A stretch of 32,506 nt of DNA from the NCBI GenBank assembly GCA_905250885.1, contig CAJNOQ010001372.1, forward strand, positions 1-32,506, given 5' to 3'. This document shows, in pieces, positions 22,369 through 32,209 of the stretch (positions are counted from its first letter, which is position 1; every line of letters begins with the position of its first letter). A program made the position numbers and the translations under genes. Under the pieces are notes generated by a model. It worked only from the letters and a program-made list of their open reading frames with translations, made no database searches and was not told where the DNA came from. The DNA is from Didymodactylos carnosus. Lineage: Eukaryota > Rotifera > Eurotatoria > Philodinida > Philodinidae.

Positions 22369-24245
22369 TTAACGATCATCATGACGATCTCGTTTTCGAT
22401 CTTTATCATCATTTTTATCACGTTGGCGACCTAAAATACATAAAAAAACTAGGAATCAGTAAATCGTATGCAAAAAATTAAAATAAACATACCTTTAGAA
22501 TTGGATCGATCTCGAGAATAACGATCGCGTGATGAATAATGATCATTACGTGAAGAATTTCGACGTGGACTACGTGATCGATCTCTTGACGAGCGTCTTG
22601 GACTTCGAGAATCACGTCCATTATCTCGACTTCTTGATCTAGGACGTGGTGATCGTGACCTAAATAAAAGCAGGAACTAAAGTATACAATTCTTCTTTGT
22701 CTTGTGCCACTCTATGCCATACTACTCAGATACTATATATGTTACTGAAGTTCGATGCTAAACTGTCTACTGGAATTATACTAAGAAACGCGAATGATCT
22801 CAAGACAAAATAGATGCTTACACTTTTTTTTTCTACAAAAATACTTTTATAAAAATTATGCTTTTTTTCTAAGTAAACTGATCTCGATTTATCTTACAAC
22901 TATCAGATTTGTTTGATTTTAAACAGGAACCAGGCTGCAGCAATTTTGTTTTTCATACAAAATATTCTCTATTTTAAGTTTATTTTTTTAAGATCAGCTG
23001 GATTCAACGTTTTTTTTTTATTCGAATATCACCAAGGGATAAATTGGAGTATTAAATCTGGCAGCATCAGCAAACAACAGGAGCATGCACACGCTCTTAG
23101 AAATTTAACTGTTGTATGTGTGTTGATCGAGTATATGTATAAATGAATGAGTCAGCCACCAACAACAATTAAACAACTGGAAATTACAGGAAAACTGCTG
23201 GACAAACAGGAGTACCTGTGTTGAGAGAGATAAAGAAAAGATAAGAATCATTTTAGCTTGACAGAATAAATTATACTAAATCTACGATAAACATCATTTT
23301 ATTGATAAATAACGACGAAATTTTGGATTAATAATATTAATTATCATTTGGAAGAATAATCGGTGCAATCCTTGTTCTCTGTAGTCTTTGAAGAATTTTC
23401 TTACTTTTCTAACTTTAGTCGCAAAGAAAGAGAAGGTTCAGTGTGTACCATTTACAATGCATTTAACGGTATTAATCTCGACCTTTATCATTGTTTTTCA
23501 ATAAAAATTAATGTTTACAATAGACTTGGTACAATTTATTTTGGCATTTTACAACATGACTTCACAAATGGTATCGGTATAAAACTTGAAAAAGTTAAAA
23601 AAATTAGAAAAACGTTATTCTACTCATGAAGAAAAAGACAGTAATCAAAAGGTAACTCAACTTCAAAATAGAAAAATCTTCTTACATACCGCTTTCTTCG
23701 TACTTTTTCACGGCTATCCGATGTCGAGGCTAAAGTGAGAATAATTTGTTTTTATTAAACGTTTGAAAAAACAGTGAACAACATACCATCATTAAACTTG
23801 TGACCCTTACCTCGACCATAACGAGCAAATTGGACACGTATCTCTCGACCATCTAAATCTGCGCTGTCCATACGATCGAGCGCATCTTCAGCGTCACGTT
23901 TTTGAGCAAATCTGAACAACAGAGAATCTATTACGATACACCAAATAAATTTTTACGTTTGTTTATTTACCTAATAAAGGCGTAGCCACGACTTGAACCT
24001 AAATACAGATAAATGTTATTCTTATGGAGTAAATAAAAAAAGAATATTGATAACTCACGTGAAAATTGATCACGTGGGATATAAATATCACCAATTTCAC
24101 CAAATTTTTCAAATGCTCGCCGTAAATCTTCAACACGCGTACGATATGTTAAATTATCTACTTTTAATGAATGCATAACATCAACATTCGGTGGGGTGGC
24201 ACGTCGACCATCACCATCACCTCCACCTCTTGAACGATTGCTCAT
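22369..24245 (-). CDS. SRSF2: SRSF2 (SC35)-like SR splicing factor
   Basis: Nuclear splicing factor that binds exonic enhancers through an RRM and recruits the spliceosome through an arginine/serine-rich tail. Six exons on the minus strand: 24245-24059, 23998-23971, 23911-23811 (or to 23787), 23729-23690, 22659-22493 and 22430-22369. The product is 194 residues, or 202 with the longer exon 3 (human 221). RNP2 is LKVDNL at 27-32 and RNP1 is RGYAFIRF at 66-73. Between them are the SRSF2 signature NLTYRT and DIYIPRD; after them come [12 protein letters not shown] and [15 protein letters not shown]. The RS domain is short and interrupted by D, N, H and P ([13 protein letters not shown]), and the tail is mixed-charge ([12 protein letters not shown]). 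The N-terminus has an extra Gly/Arg-rich stretch. Intron 4 is 1.03 kb, far longer than its neighbours, and may hold a regulatory exon. An acceptor at 24272-24273 precedes the ATG by 26 nt. Confidence 0.95.
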
Positions 24246-26106
24246 TCTTTAATTAATATTCGATAGAGATTCTAAAACAAACTAATAATGAAGAAAAATA
24301 TGAAAAAAGAGTGTTCGATCTTCTAACATACAACAATCAAAAATATGACTCGATGAGCTGTAATAACAATGAATCAAACCAAACTAATGAGTAACGATGA
24401 ACAGACAAAAGAAAAACTAAAATAATGGATAAAACTAGCCCAGTTAACCAAAAAAATAAAAGATGAAAAATTGATTACACAGGGAAACGAAAAATAATAA
24501 TAAAATAAATACGATTGACCGTTGTTAGTGCGTGCAATTTCACGTAGATGTGAAAGAGAATATTGAAGAGAAACAAATTATTTCTTGAAGTTTATTATAG
24601 AGTAAAAAAATGAAGAAGAAACAGTATGGACAGAGAAACTATCAACAAGAGACCAAATGCGAACACATTTAGAGTGATTAAGACATAAAGAATAGCATGA
24701 CAGATAAACTGGATAAAAAACAGAAAGAGAATTTGGTTGATGGTGGATTTTAAATCGATTAATTTTTAAATATTTACGGCGAATTGAGAGATTTGAAAGA
24801 GATAGTTATCTAACAAGTGAGGAGCTAGAGAAACAATCGTCAAAATTATGAGAGATAGATAACACGAGAAGCAAGTTTAGTAATAGAGCGAGGAAACGAA
24901 TTGCGGTACAAGGCACAACAATAATCAAGCCTACAAAGAAATGAGAAAGACAAATTCGGCACTGAAAAACTGGTGGAGCTAATCTAAAGGCGATCCCCAG
25001 TGCTCTTGGTCTGCGATGACAAGTAAATTAATATTACTGGCATGGCAAAACAGAGGGAAGAATATCATCCCAAATAAATTAGAAAACGGAAGATAATACT
25101 TAAGATATATATGAATAGAAGCAGAGTTTGTAGTGATTGATGAGACAAATCCAACCAAAATAGATTTCTACGCTATTTTTAGTAGAAAACGTGGAAAATA
25201 CGGTGGTAAACTCCGGAAACCCACTTTGTTCAGAATTCTTATTGAAGATATTGGGTAGAATCGTTCGATCAAAATTCAAAAGACGAGGAGTAAAAAAGTT
25301 CACTTTGCTATCAGTGTCAAAGTAGAATTTTCCATTTTTATATGAAATGTAAAGTAGATAAAATGGGAACAGTTGAAATTTTTGTCTAATAGCGGCTAAA
25401 AGTGATCTGTTTTAACATCACAGGGGTTTCGTTATAATTCAGTTAAATGGACCAGAATTAGCTTCTCTACCCTGATCAATTACAAATTTAACAACAAACA
25501 TCTTAGATAACTCATATAAAACAAAATGGAACTAAAAGAATAGCTGTAAGTTGAACACTCCTAAGACAAAGAAAAGAAACGCTGCAAAACTTTTATACGT
25601 TTAGATAGAAGTCATAAATCCTTTTTAACTAATATCCTGTTGATGTTAATTTTCAGACACTAGCCATCTCGTATTGTGATGAAAATTAGAGGATCAAACA
25701 AAAATTATACTGGTTCTCTCGCTCACAAGTGTTCGACAAACAGATCTATGGGTTAGTTTTTAAGGCAGGAAATTTTCAAAAGCAAAGTGGGATATACCTT
25801 CCTCAGTGTGGAAAGTAGAATGGAAGTTCATTATTCGAAGTGGAAACCCATTTTGTTCTCGCTTGTCTCACTAATCGTTAAAAACACTGTACTGCATAGG
25901 TAAATGTGAAAAAAAAATACCGTTTATTTCTATACCTATACATATAGAAAGTCAAAGAAACGTTAGCATTTCAAAGTAATTCCCTGTATGAGATGTCACG
26001 CTTTTTCTATCGTCATCTGAGGATTAGATGTGAAGAGGAAATAAGCAATATTTGTGAATAATGACGTAATTATAGTCGTTTTTATATTCATGAGAATCTA
26101 GCGCTT
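24246..26106. other. 5' flank of SRSF2; no gene seen
   Basis: About 1.9 kb, A-rich on the plus strand, with no supportable exon. A 17-base word close to GGAAACCCACTTTGTTC recurs at about 25214 and 25845 in the same orientation; that is too little to define a repeat. No RNA gene was recognised. Confidence 0.4.
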
Positions 26107-26236
26107 CCCAGGTTAAAACTAGGTATCCATAAATTTTATTCATAAATCTCTACTATTAACGTGAAATTTGGAAAATTTACGTGGGTAGTAGAGAGATTTA
26201 TGAACAAATTTTATGGATGCCAAGTTTTGACCCCCT
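26107..26236. repeat. Hairpin MITE-like palindrome, ~130 bp
   Basis: The two arms (26107-26168 and 26171-26236) are inverted copies with almost no loop. The central parts AATCTCTACTATTAACGTGAA and its inverse around TTTACGTGGGTAGTAGAGAG show the match, at roughly 80% identity by eye. It has the size and form of a palindromic MITE. No target duplication was identified. Confidence 0.65.
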
Positions 26237-26651
26237 TCCAAATGGTCTATCTCAAAACACTAAGAAATTTCATTGGATGTTTGTAAGAACGAATAGAAAT
26301 TCATTGGACTGAAAAACACCCTTAATAAGGTCAGTTTTTTGGAAATGTCACCCACTTAGCGACTACACAAATTCAGAATATCATTCCAATCTTCACTGAA
26401 AGGATAAAATGTTGGTTTTTTGCCAGTAGTTCTGTTCCATGAAATTAATAAATAACCTTAAGGAACACTTTTTTATAACTTAGCTCAAGTATTATCTAAT
26501 CAATGAAGGTCAAACCCATATATGTACTTAAATATTTACCTTCCGCGAACTAGGCTGATCGTGTACACGTGTATTTTCACACTTCAGTATCGTTCAGAAG
26601 GACTCTGTGAATACCTAAATCGAAACGCGTGGATTATAACTTACATACTGT

Positions 26652-27592
26652 GTGCTTCGTATCCCTATAAAGAATTTCGGCATATCTAGTAGTGATAATG
26701 ATTCACAATTTATTTCTGTTAATAATATTCAAGTTTACTATAAACGCGTATTACCTACAATCGATAATGTACAAAATAATGATCATTCAATTGTTTTAAT
26801 TCATGGTTTTCTCTGTAGTACATTCACATGGCAAAAAATATTACAACCATTAGCTAATAGAACAGGATGTCAAGTAATTGCTTATGATCGTCTAGCATTC
26901 GGATTGACTCAATGGGATAAAAATGAAATTAATCCGTATACAAGAAAAGGAGAAGAGTTACTTGCACTCGAACTATTCGATTACTAAATATAAAGAGTAA
27001 ACTTCCTCTTGTTTCAAGTTCATCTGGTGCAATCGTAGCATACGATATAGCTGTGGCTAATCCAAAATTAGTTTATTCAATTTTTTTTTTTATCTCACCC
27101 TATGGTCTACACAATGTTCACAAAATGAATCCATTTTGAAAATGGTTAGTGGAAATGTTTCCAGTTAAATTATTATTAAAATTCGGTTTAAAACACTATC
27201 TTCCATTTAAAAATGCGTATTTTGATGAAAATTATTGTAAAGATGAAACAGTAAAAGAAGGATATTTACGACCAATACGAGATGACCCATTATTTGTTAT
27301 AGGACTATGTTATTTCATAGAATACAATGGACCATCAGAGACTACATCAATCGATCATTTACTTCAAGTATCACGAAAAATCTTGTTTATTATATGTAAA
27401 AATAATAAAGTAGTATCAGAGAAAAATGTCAAGGAATTTTATCAACTCATATCAAATGAAAATAGATTGGATGAAACCATACTCCAATATGTATCTATTC
27501 AACAGTGTGGACATTTACCATTTCACTTCATTCATTTCACTGAAAATTGTGTTAGAGCTGTTAGAAAAACCACTATAGCACAAAACCGGTAA
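26652..27592 (+). pseudogene. Alpha/beta-hydrolase pseudogene (frameshift and nonsense codon)
   Basis: Remnant of an alpha/beta-hydrolase-fold enzyme similar to bacterial and plant esterase/peptidase-type hydrolases. The first frame has FISVNNIQVYYKRVLP (first strands), SIVLIHGFLCSTFTW (oxyanion HG motif) and VIAYDRLAFGLTQWD, then stops at 26985-26987. The homologous sequence resumes one base out of frame (IKSKLPLVSSSSGAIVAYDI), which fits a single-base loss near 26984. A nonsense TGA at 27137-27139 interrupts MNPF-KWLVEMF. The last part (27149-27592) ends with the catalytic-histidine segment QQCGHLPFHF. The nucleophile elbow reads SSSSG rather than GxSxG, so the active site is also unusual. 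The 5' end has no good ATG. The family call is firm; whether it is dead or spliced around the lesions is inferred. Confidence 0.75.
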
Positions 27593-28065
27593 TATACTTT
27601 GGAATGAGTCTCGATCAGGTTTTGAAGAGCACACTCTTATCTACAAAATGAGACATCTCTCAACTCTTCACGGTCTCTCATTCAGGTATTATAAGATCAA
27701 CCAAAAGAGCAAAAAGTAACGCACAGACACGTTACGCGGAATTGCTAAGACACTTTTTCTCGTTAATAATTGCATAACTCTGAATATGTTCTCATTTAAA
27801 AACTGTAAAAAGATAAAAACAAAATCCGTGATAGAATTATATTGCAAGAGCAGATTAACCTGATCAATCCGGTCAATACTGAAGATTATTAGTCAGATGT
27901 ACAAATAAAATTGTATTTACAAAAGAGTTTTCTTACAAAATTCTAATGAAATTTTATTTTAATAAGAATAATCAAAAAACAGAACATTTGTTCTAAGACG
28001 TGTTTTCTTTTTATACAAAATAAAACATCGTGATAAAGTATAAAAAAATAAAGACTATCGATTTT
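27593..28065. other. Intergenic, 3' side of the small FATC-like gene
   Basis: No exon was recognised. A minus-strand AATAAA at 27958-27953 lies 108 nt downstream of the stop of the minus-strand gene at 28066-28829 and may be its polyadenylation signal. Confidence 0.4.
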
Positions 28066-28829
28066 TTACAAATACGGCTGCTGTCCAGCAAATAATCTTG
28101 ATAAATTTTCGACACTTGTCGCTTCATTAATTAGCATATTTACATGTGCTTTTAGTGTCAAAAAATTTCAAAATTAAAAATTGTTTAATTTCCATTTAAC
28201 TTCTGTTCAAAGTTTTTTCTTGAAATTCCGTTCCCCTTATTCCATGCAGTATGACATCAGCTACAACTTCGCCAGCGAAAATTTCGTATCTCTTTTTTTC
28301 GCTTCGCCAGCAAAAAAAACAAAGAAAAAATATACACAATGTTTAATCAAATAATCACTCTTTCTTTAGATGACTATGTAGACGAAATAACTTAGTCAAA
28401 TCACTATAAATGTAGTTGAATAATGACGATAAACTATATGAATAAATATCATCTAAAACAAACAACAAAAACGAATATTATTTGAATAAATAAAGATCAA
28501 AAGGTCAAGGATAGAAATCAAAGATTTTGAACAAACGAAAAATGTTAATAGGACTTACTCATTTTTGGTCCCGTAACATGAATTGTACGCTGTCCAATAT
28601 TAATTAAATGGTTATACGATTCTATTGAAAAACCATATTGTTCATTATATGGTATCAACATCCCATTGCCTCCAATCTCATCACATTCTTCAACGTAACG
28701 AAGATTAAAATATTTTTCAATACCACGGATATATAGGCGACCTTCTTGATCCACAGGAATTAATTTGGGTTCCGTTGTTGTTTTCAAATTTGGATGATGA
28801 TATACAACCTCTATGCATCGAAATGCCAT
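28066..28829 (-). CDS. Small 117-residue protein with FATC-like C-terminus
   Basis: Two exons on the minus strand: 28829-28559 (ATG at 28829) and 28148-28066 (stop at 28068-28066). The donor GTAAGT, the acceptor ACTAAAAG and the codon phase (1+2) agree. The N-terminal 90 residues contain EPKLIPVDQEGRLYIRGIEK and FNLRYVEECDEIGG. These weakly recall the ubiquitin-like N-terminal domain of TDP-43, a suggestion only. The last 27 residues, THVNMLINEATSVENLSRLF and onward to GQQPYL, follow the pattern of the FATC tail of TOR-type PI3K-related kinases: V..LI..ATS.ENL.....G..P. The terminal aromatic residues (GWCPFW in mTOR) are replaced. No kinase domain is present. An acceptor at 28839-28840 lies 9 nt before the ATG. 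The first exon is well supported as coding; the second rests on phase and similarity. Function unknown. Confidence 0.62.
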
Positions 28830-28840
28830 GTACGAAATCT

Positions 28841-29576
28841 AAATATGATAAAATCTAAAATCCAAAGCGTTTATTCAGTAATTATAATAGATTAATAGTA
28901 ATGCAGAAAATCTTGAGTATAAACGTTTATATATTGTAATGGCATGTATGAAATCTGAATATAAAAAATTGTAGGATATAAGGAAAGCTAGCTACAGCTT
29001 TTTTCCGCAATATCTATACGAATTCACCTACAAGTGAGTGCACTTTTTCATCCTGCTTATGAATCTGATATTTTTATCAGATAGAAGTTGAATTCTGCTG
29101 GAGAAAATTGAGAATTATCGGCAGAATTCCGACTTTTTCGCTTCTGATTTAGAAAAAATGACTTTTCTCAGCAACAGAACAAAATTTTAAAAAAATCGAA
29201 CTGTACTTTTAAAGCTAGATTCAAGGCGGATATAATGACCCCTAAAACTCTTGTTCCAGGTCGTCACGCAAAAATCGAGATAGGTTTTCAGAATGACTCA
29301 CCCTTATTTTCCAGTCGCCCATTCGGGCGTCTACGGCGGATAGGCGTTTATCTCCGAAATGAATCTAATATTATTTTTAATTCAGTTTTTACTGCTGAAT
29401 AAGAGAAAAATAATATGAACGCTTCGGCTAAAAGCTCAAGTTGAGAAATAGAACGTTTTTTCAAAATCGTGGGTTTTTCGAGTTTTCGACATGAAAGAAA
29501 TGTTTCGAAAAATTAAGAACTACACATTCATGATCAGCTCGAAAAACTCTATCGAATGGTGTATACTTCTTTTTTA
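28841..29576. other. No gene seen; possible edge of the Merlin element
   Basis: No supportable coding region. At 28938-28973 there is a diverged copy of the start region of the neighbouring minus-strand gene (28823-28858). A small GC-rich hairpin CGCCCATTCGGGCG lies near 29326. The part near 29500 may belong to the flank or terminus of the transposon that follows. Confidence 0.4.
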
Positions 29577-30222
29577 GTTGGCATCCCTGCACTGCTATAT
29601 CATTGGAAGTTATCTCACGACTGGCACGTCATGGGAACAGGTAGTCTGCTTGACTGTGAATGACCCGATGATGCTACTGTTCCCAGTACTTGTACTTAAC
29701 TACATGCACAAAGTAGTAACATCAGTCCTGCATAATTTACTGCACTGCCCACAATTTTCTGTTAGTCGAAACTAGTGGGTATTCGGTGGTATTGACAGAG
29801 ACACCAGAGAATGTTTTACTGCCACTGTAAATCGTCGTGATGCTGCTACACTGTTCTACAACAGTATGTCAGACGAGGTACTTCAATTTACATTTCTCTT
29901 TAATAACGCCTAATATATTTCCAGGCACAACGATTTACAGTGACGATGGAGAGCATACATCTCCTTAAGAACAAATGTTAATGATAATGGTTATGAACAT
30001 CAGACGGTGAACCATTCGTCACATTTTGTGGATCCACAAACTGCGGTACATACCCAGAATATTGAAAATATGTGGATGGTTGTTTTATAGCTTTATTCTA
30101 TCAGAATACAAGCGGAAGAATATGTGGATGGTTGCAAAAAGAAAAAAGAAGAATATGCTGGGTATGTCTGTAACGCTCTTACAGACATATCTCACCGAGT
30201 TTATGTGGCGAAAAGGATTCTG
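29577..30222 (+). mobile_element. Merlin (ISXO2-like) DNA-transposon transposase, decayed
   Basis: A DDE transposase of the Merlin/IS1016/ISXO2 group, broken into several frames. WVFGGIDRDTRECFTATVNR, then RDAAT, is at about 29777-29850. Out of frame comes LQQYVRRG, then after a 47-bp GT-AG intron (29878-29924) TTIYSDD, which holds the second catalytic Asp. In another frame, 29943-30082 reads NDNGYEHQTVNHSSHFVDP then HTQNIENMWMV, with the catalytic Glu in NIE. The end, about 30119-30222, reads MWMVAKRKKKNMLGMSVTLL and onward to YLTEFMWRKGF. A 52-bp insertion, bounded by a 16-bp direct repeat, splits the last part. At least two frameshifts make this copy inactive. Terminal inverted repeats were not identified. 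Confidence 0.85.
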
Positions 30223-30482
30223 ATTGGTGTATCTCCAAATTTTCTGGTGGAATTAGGTAGCGTATCATGATTTTTAATGAGAAGTAAAATCTTGTATAGT
30301 TCGGTAAGATACATAAAATAAATTGAAATCAAAAGTCAAAACCACAAAGAATATAAATCATAGCAACGCAACAACGCGAAGAAGTTTTCTTGTGCATTAA
30401 CCGATTATGAAAGGTAGTTTTTGAAATCACCGGCACAGCACGCAAAAATGACACAGTTTAAAGCATATGGTTTATCTTCCTT
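30223..30482. other. Unassigned spacer between two transposon remnants
   Basis: About 260 bp. The right part probably belongs to the DIRS-like element, since RNase H-like sequence begins at about 30483, but no earlier motif could be read. Confidence 0.35.
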
Positions 30483-31480
30483 ATGCATGTTAATCTTGCA
30501 GTTTCTTTAAGTGCTTCTGTTACGAAAGCGAACACTAAAATTATGCGATTAGTTCGTCAACTAACTATGTACTCTATTAAAGATAACTTCACTTTTGTGC
30601 CGAACATGTTCCCGGCAAGTTGAATACTATTGGCGATTGTTTGTCTCGATTGCAGACACATCGCTTCAAAGAATTGGTTTCGGACGCAGAACCCATTTGC
30701 AATCTACTGCCTTCGATTCAAAATCTCTTCTATCCGTAACCGGTACCATTCAACAGTTATGGAGTAATGCTGATACAGTAACCACATTAGCCGGCTATCA
30801 CACAGACCATCAAAAGTTTGAATATTTTGCTTTGCTGTTTGACAGAGCTTATCTATCAGGCAAATGCCCAGTGACCGAACATTTATTAATGCATTTTGTC
30901 ACCTATTGTTATACTCATTTTTATTTGAAATATCAAACTATAAAGACATATCTCACAGGCATTCGTTATTTTGGGAGTAAACTGATTCCTAGCAGCAGTT
31001 CTTCAGTGCTACCAGTGTTTACGAACACATTGCATCTACTGTTACGGGCCGTTAAACGTCTGCAGGCAACGACGAAAAAAGCAAGATTACCAATCACATT
31101 TGACCTCCTCGTGAAAATTGCGATGCACCAGCGACCGGTGTTTTTAGTCTATATTGGGATTTGCTTATCACAGCAGCTGCAGTGGTGGCATTTTTTGGTT
31201 TTCCCAGTATCTGTGAATTTACTATTTCTTCGGTATTTAATCTAGAAGAACATCTTTTTCTGGGAGATGTGACGAACCACTCCACAATCTTCTTTCTTTT
31301 CTTGTTTTTAAAATCGTCTAAAACAAATTCGTTTCAAACGGGTACCTTGATACACTACTTCCTTTCCGCTCATAGAATCTGTCCCGTATGCGTTTTATTG
31401 TGCTATTTGAAAATTCGACCTCAACTGTACTGCAGTTCCGATGAGCCTCTCTTTTTAACCACAGAAGGCCAACCCAGGTC
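30483..31480 (+). mobile_element. DIRS-like tyrosine-recombinase retrotransposon: RNase H end plus recombinase, truncated
   Basis: The left part (30483 onward) reads ANTKIMRLVRQLTMYSIKDN, the end of a DIRS-type RT/RNase H. It continues one frame away at 30593-30739 with CAEHVPGKLNTIGDCLSRLQ and THRFKELVSDAEP, the classical DIRS junction. The tyrosine-recombinase frame (30595 to about 31160) overlaps this and reads PVTEHLLMHFVTYCYTHFYL, then QTIKTYLTGIRYFG (core-binding domain) and KARLPITFDLLVKI. After a further frame change near 31160 come AVVAFFGFPSICEF, LKSSKTNSFQTG, ICPVCVLLCYLKIRP and PLFLTTEG. The usual FFGFLRCSEF catalytic-arginine segment is FFGFPSICEF here. The sequence leaves the family before the HxxR and Tyr motifs, where an ATCGTA-rich field begins. 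The copy is inactive. Confidence 0.88.
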
Positions 31481-31484
31481 GCAG

Positions 31485-31700
31485 AATCGTACTAAGATCG
31501 TACACGATTGCGCAAGATCGTAAGAGAAGTAAGAAGTGATATGATTCATACAGTAGAATCGTATGATTTCTTATACTACGATTTTGGTATGATTATATGT
31601 CGATCAGGTATTTCATACAAAAATCGTTTGGTAAAAATCGTACGTGACCGTGTCGTACGATTTCATATGATTTGAGTCGAAATCGTACTCTTTCGATCAC
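31485..31700. repeat. Field of short ATCGTA words in both orientations
   Basis: Within about 215 bp the word ATCGTA or its complement TACGAT recurs about nine times (for example near 31486, 31496, 31513, 31556, 31579, 31638, 31655 and 31681), often as AAATCGTAC or GTACGATTT. The spacing is irregular, so it is not a simple tandem repeat. The field begins exactly where the DIRS recombinase similarity ends, so it may belong to an insertion. Confidence 0.6.
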
Positions 31701-32209
31701 TTTTTTGTTTCTGCTGCGATTTATACTTGCAATGTTAAAAAAAGCTCAGTTTCGGATTCAAATGACTTGTTTAGTGTTAAAAGTATATTGCTGTAGAAAA
31801 TTCGCTTTAATTTCATAGTAGTAAGCACTATAGTGCTTAGTCGAAATTTGGAGAGACATTTAATGCAAAAAATTGCAAAAATTCAGGTCCGTTGTTTTGC
31901 AAAAACCTGTAGTAAAATTTGCGTGCCTCACGTAACATCACACACATGAAATTCTTCTGTGTTTTTCTGCAGAAACAAAAATTTTTGCGATAAAACGCAA
32001 GAAAATGTTATAGCTTTCATACATAAAATATTATTGTCTGTAATTACACCAATAAAGCTTTATGTGCTTACCAGACAATCCCTGGACGGGTTCATCGAAC
32101 TTTCCCACACGAAAGGCTCGCGGCCCCCCCTCTAGATCTGCAGCAGTAGATAGCGATCTGTTGCACGCAGTCTCCTCCCAGTTAAGAGGACCCACTGGAA
32201 CTTTTAAAT
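31701..32209. other. No gene seen; short GC-rich island near 32100
   Basis: No coding similarity. The 32075-32190 part is markedly more GC-rich than the rest of the window and contains a run of seven Cs followed by TCTAGATCTGCAG. It could be part of a transposon terminus or untranslated region. Confidence 0.35.

Noticed and set aside
25214..25861. 17-base direct word near GGAAACCCACTTTGTTC at 25214 and 25845
   Set aside because: Too short and with unrelated flanks; likely chance or a very old repeat.
26652..26654. GTG as the start codon of the hydrolase
   Set aside because: Not a normal start in eukaryotes; the true 5' end is probably missing or in an unrecognised exon.
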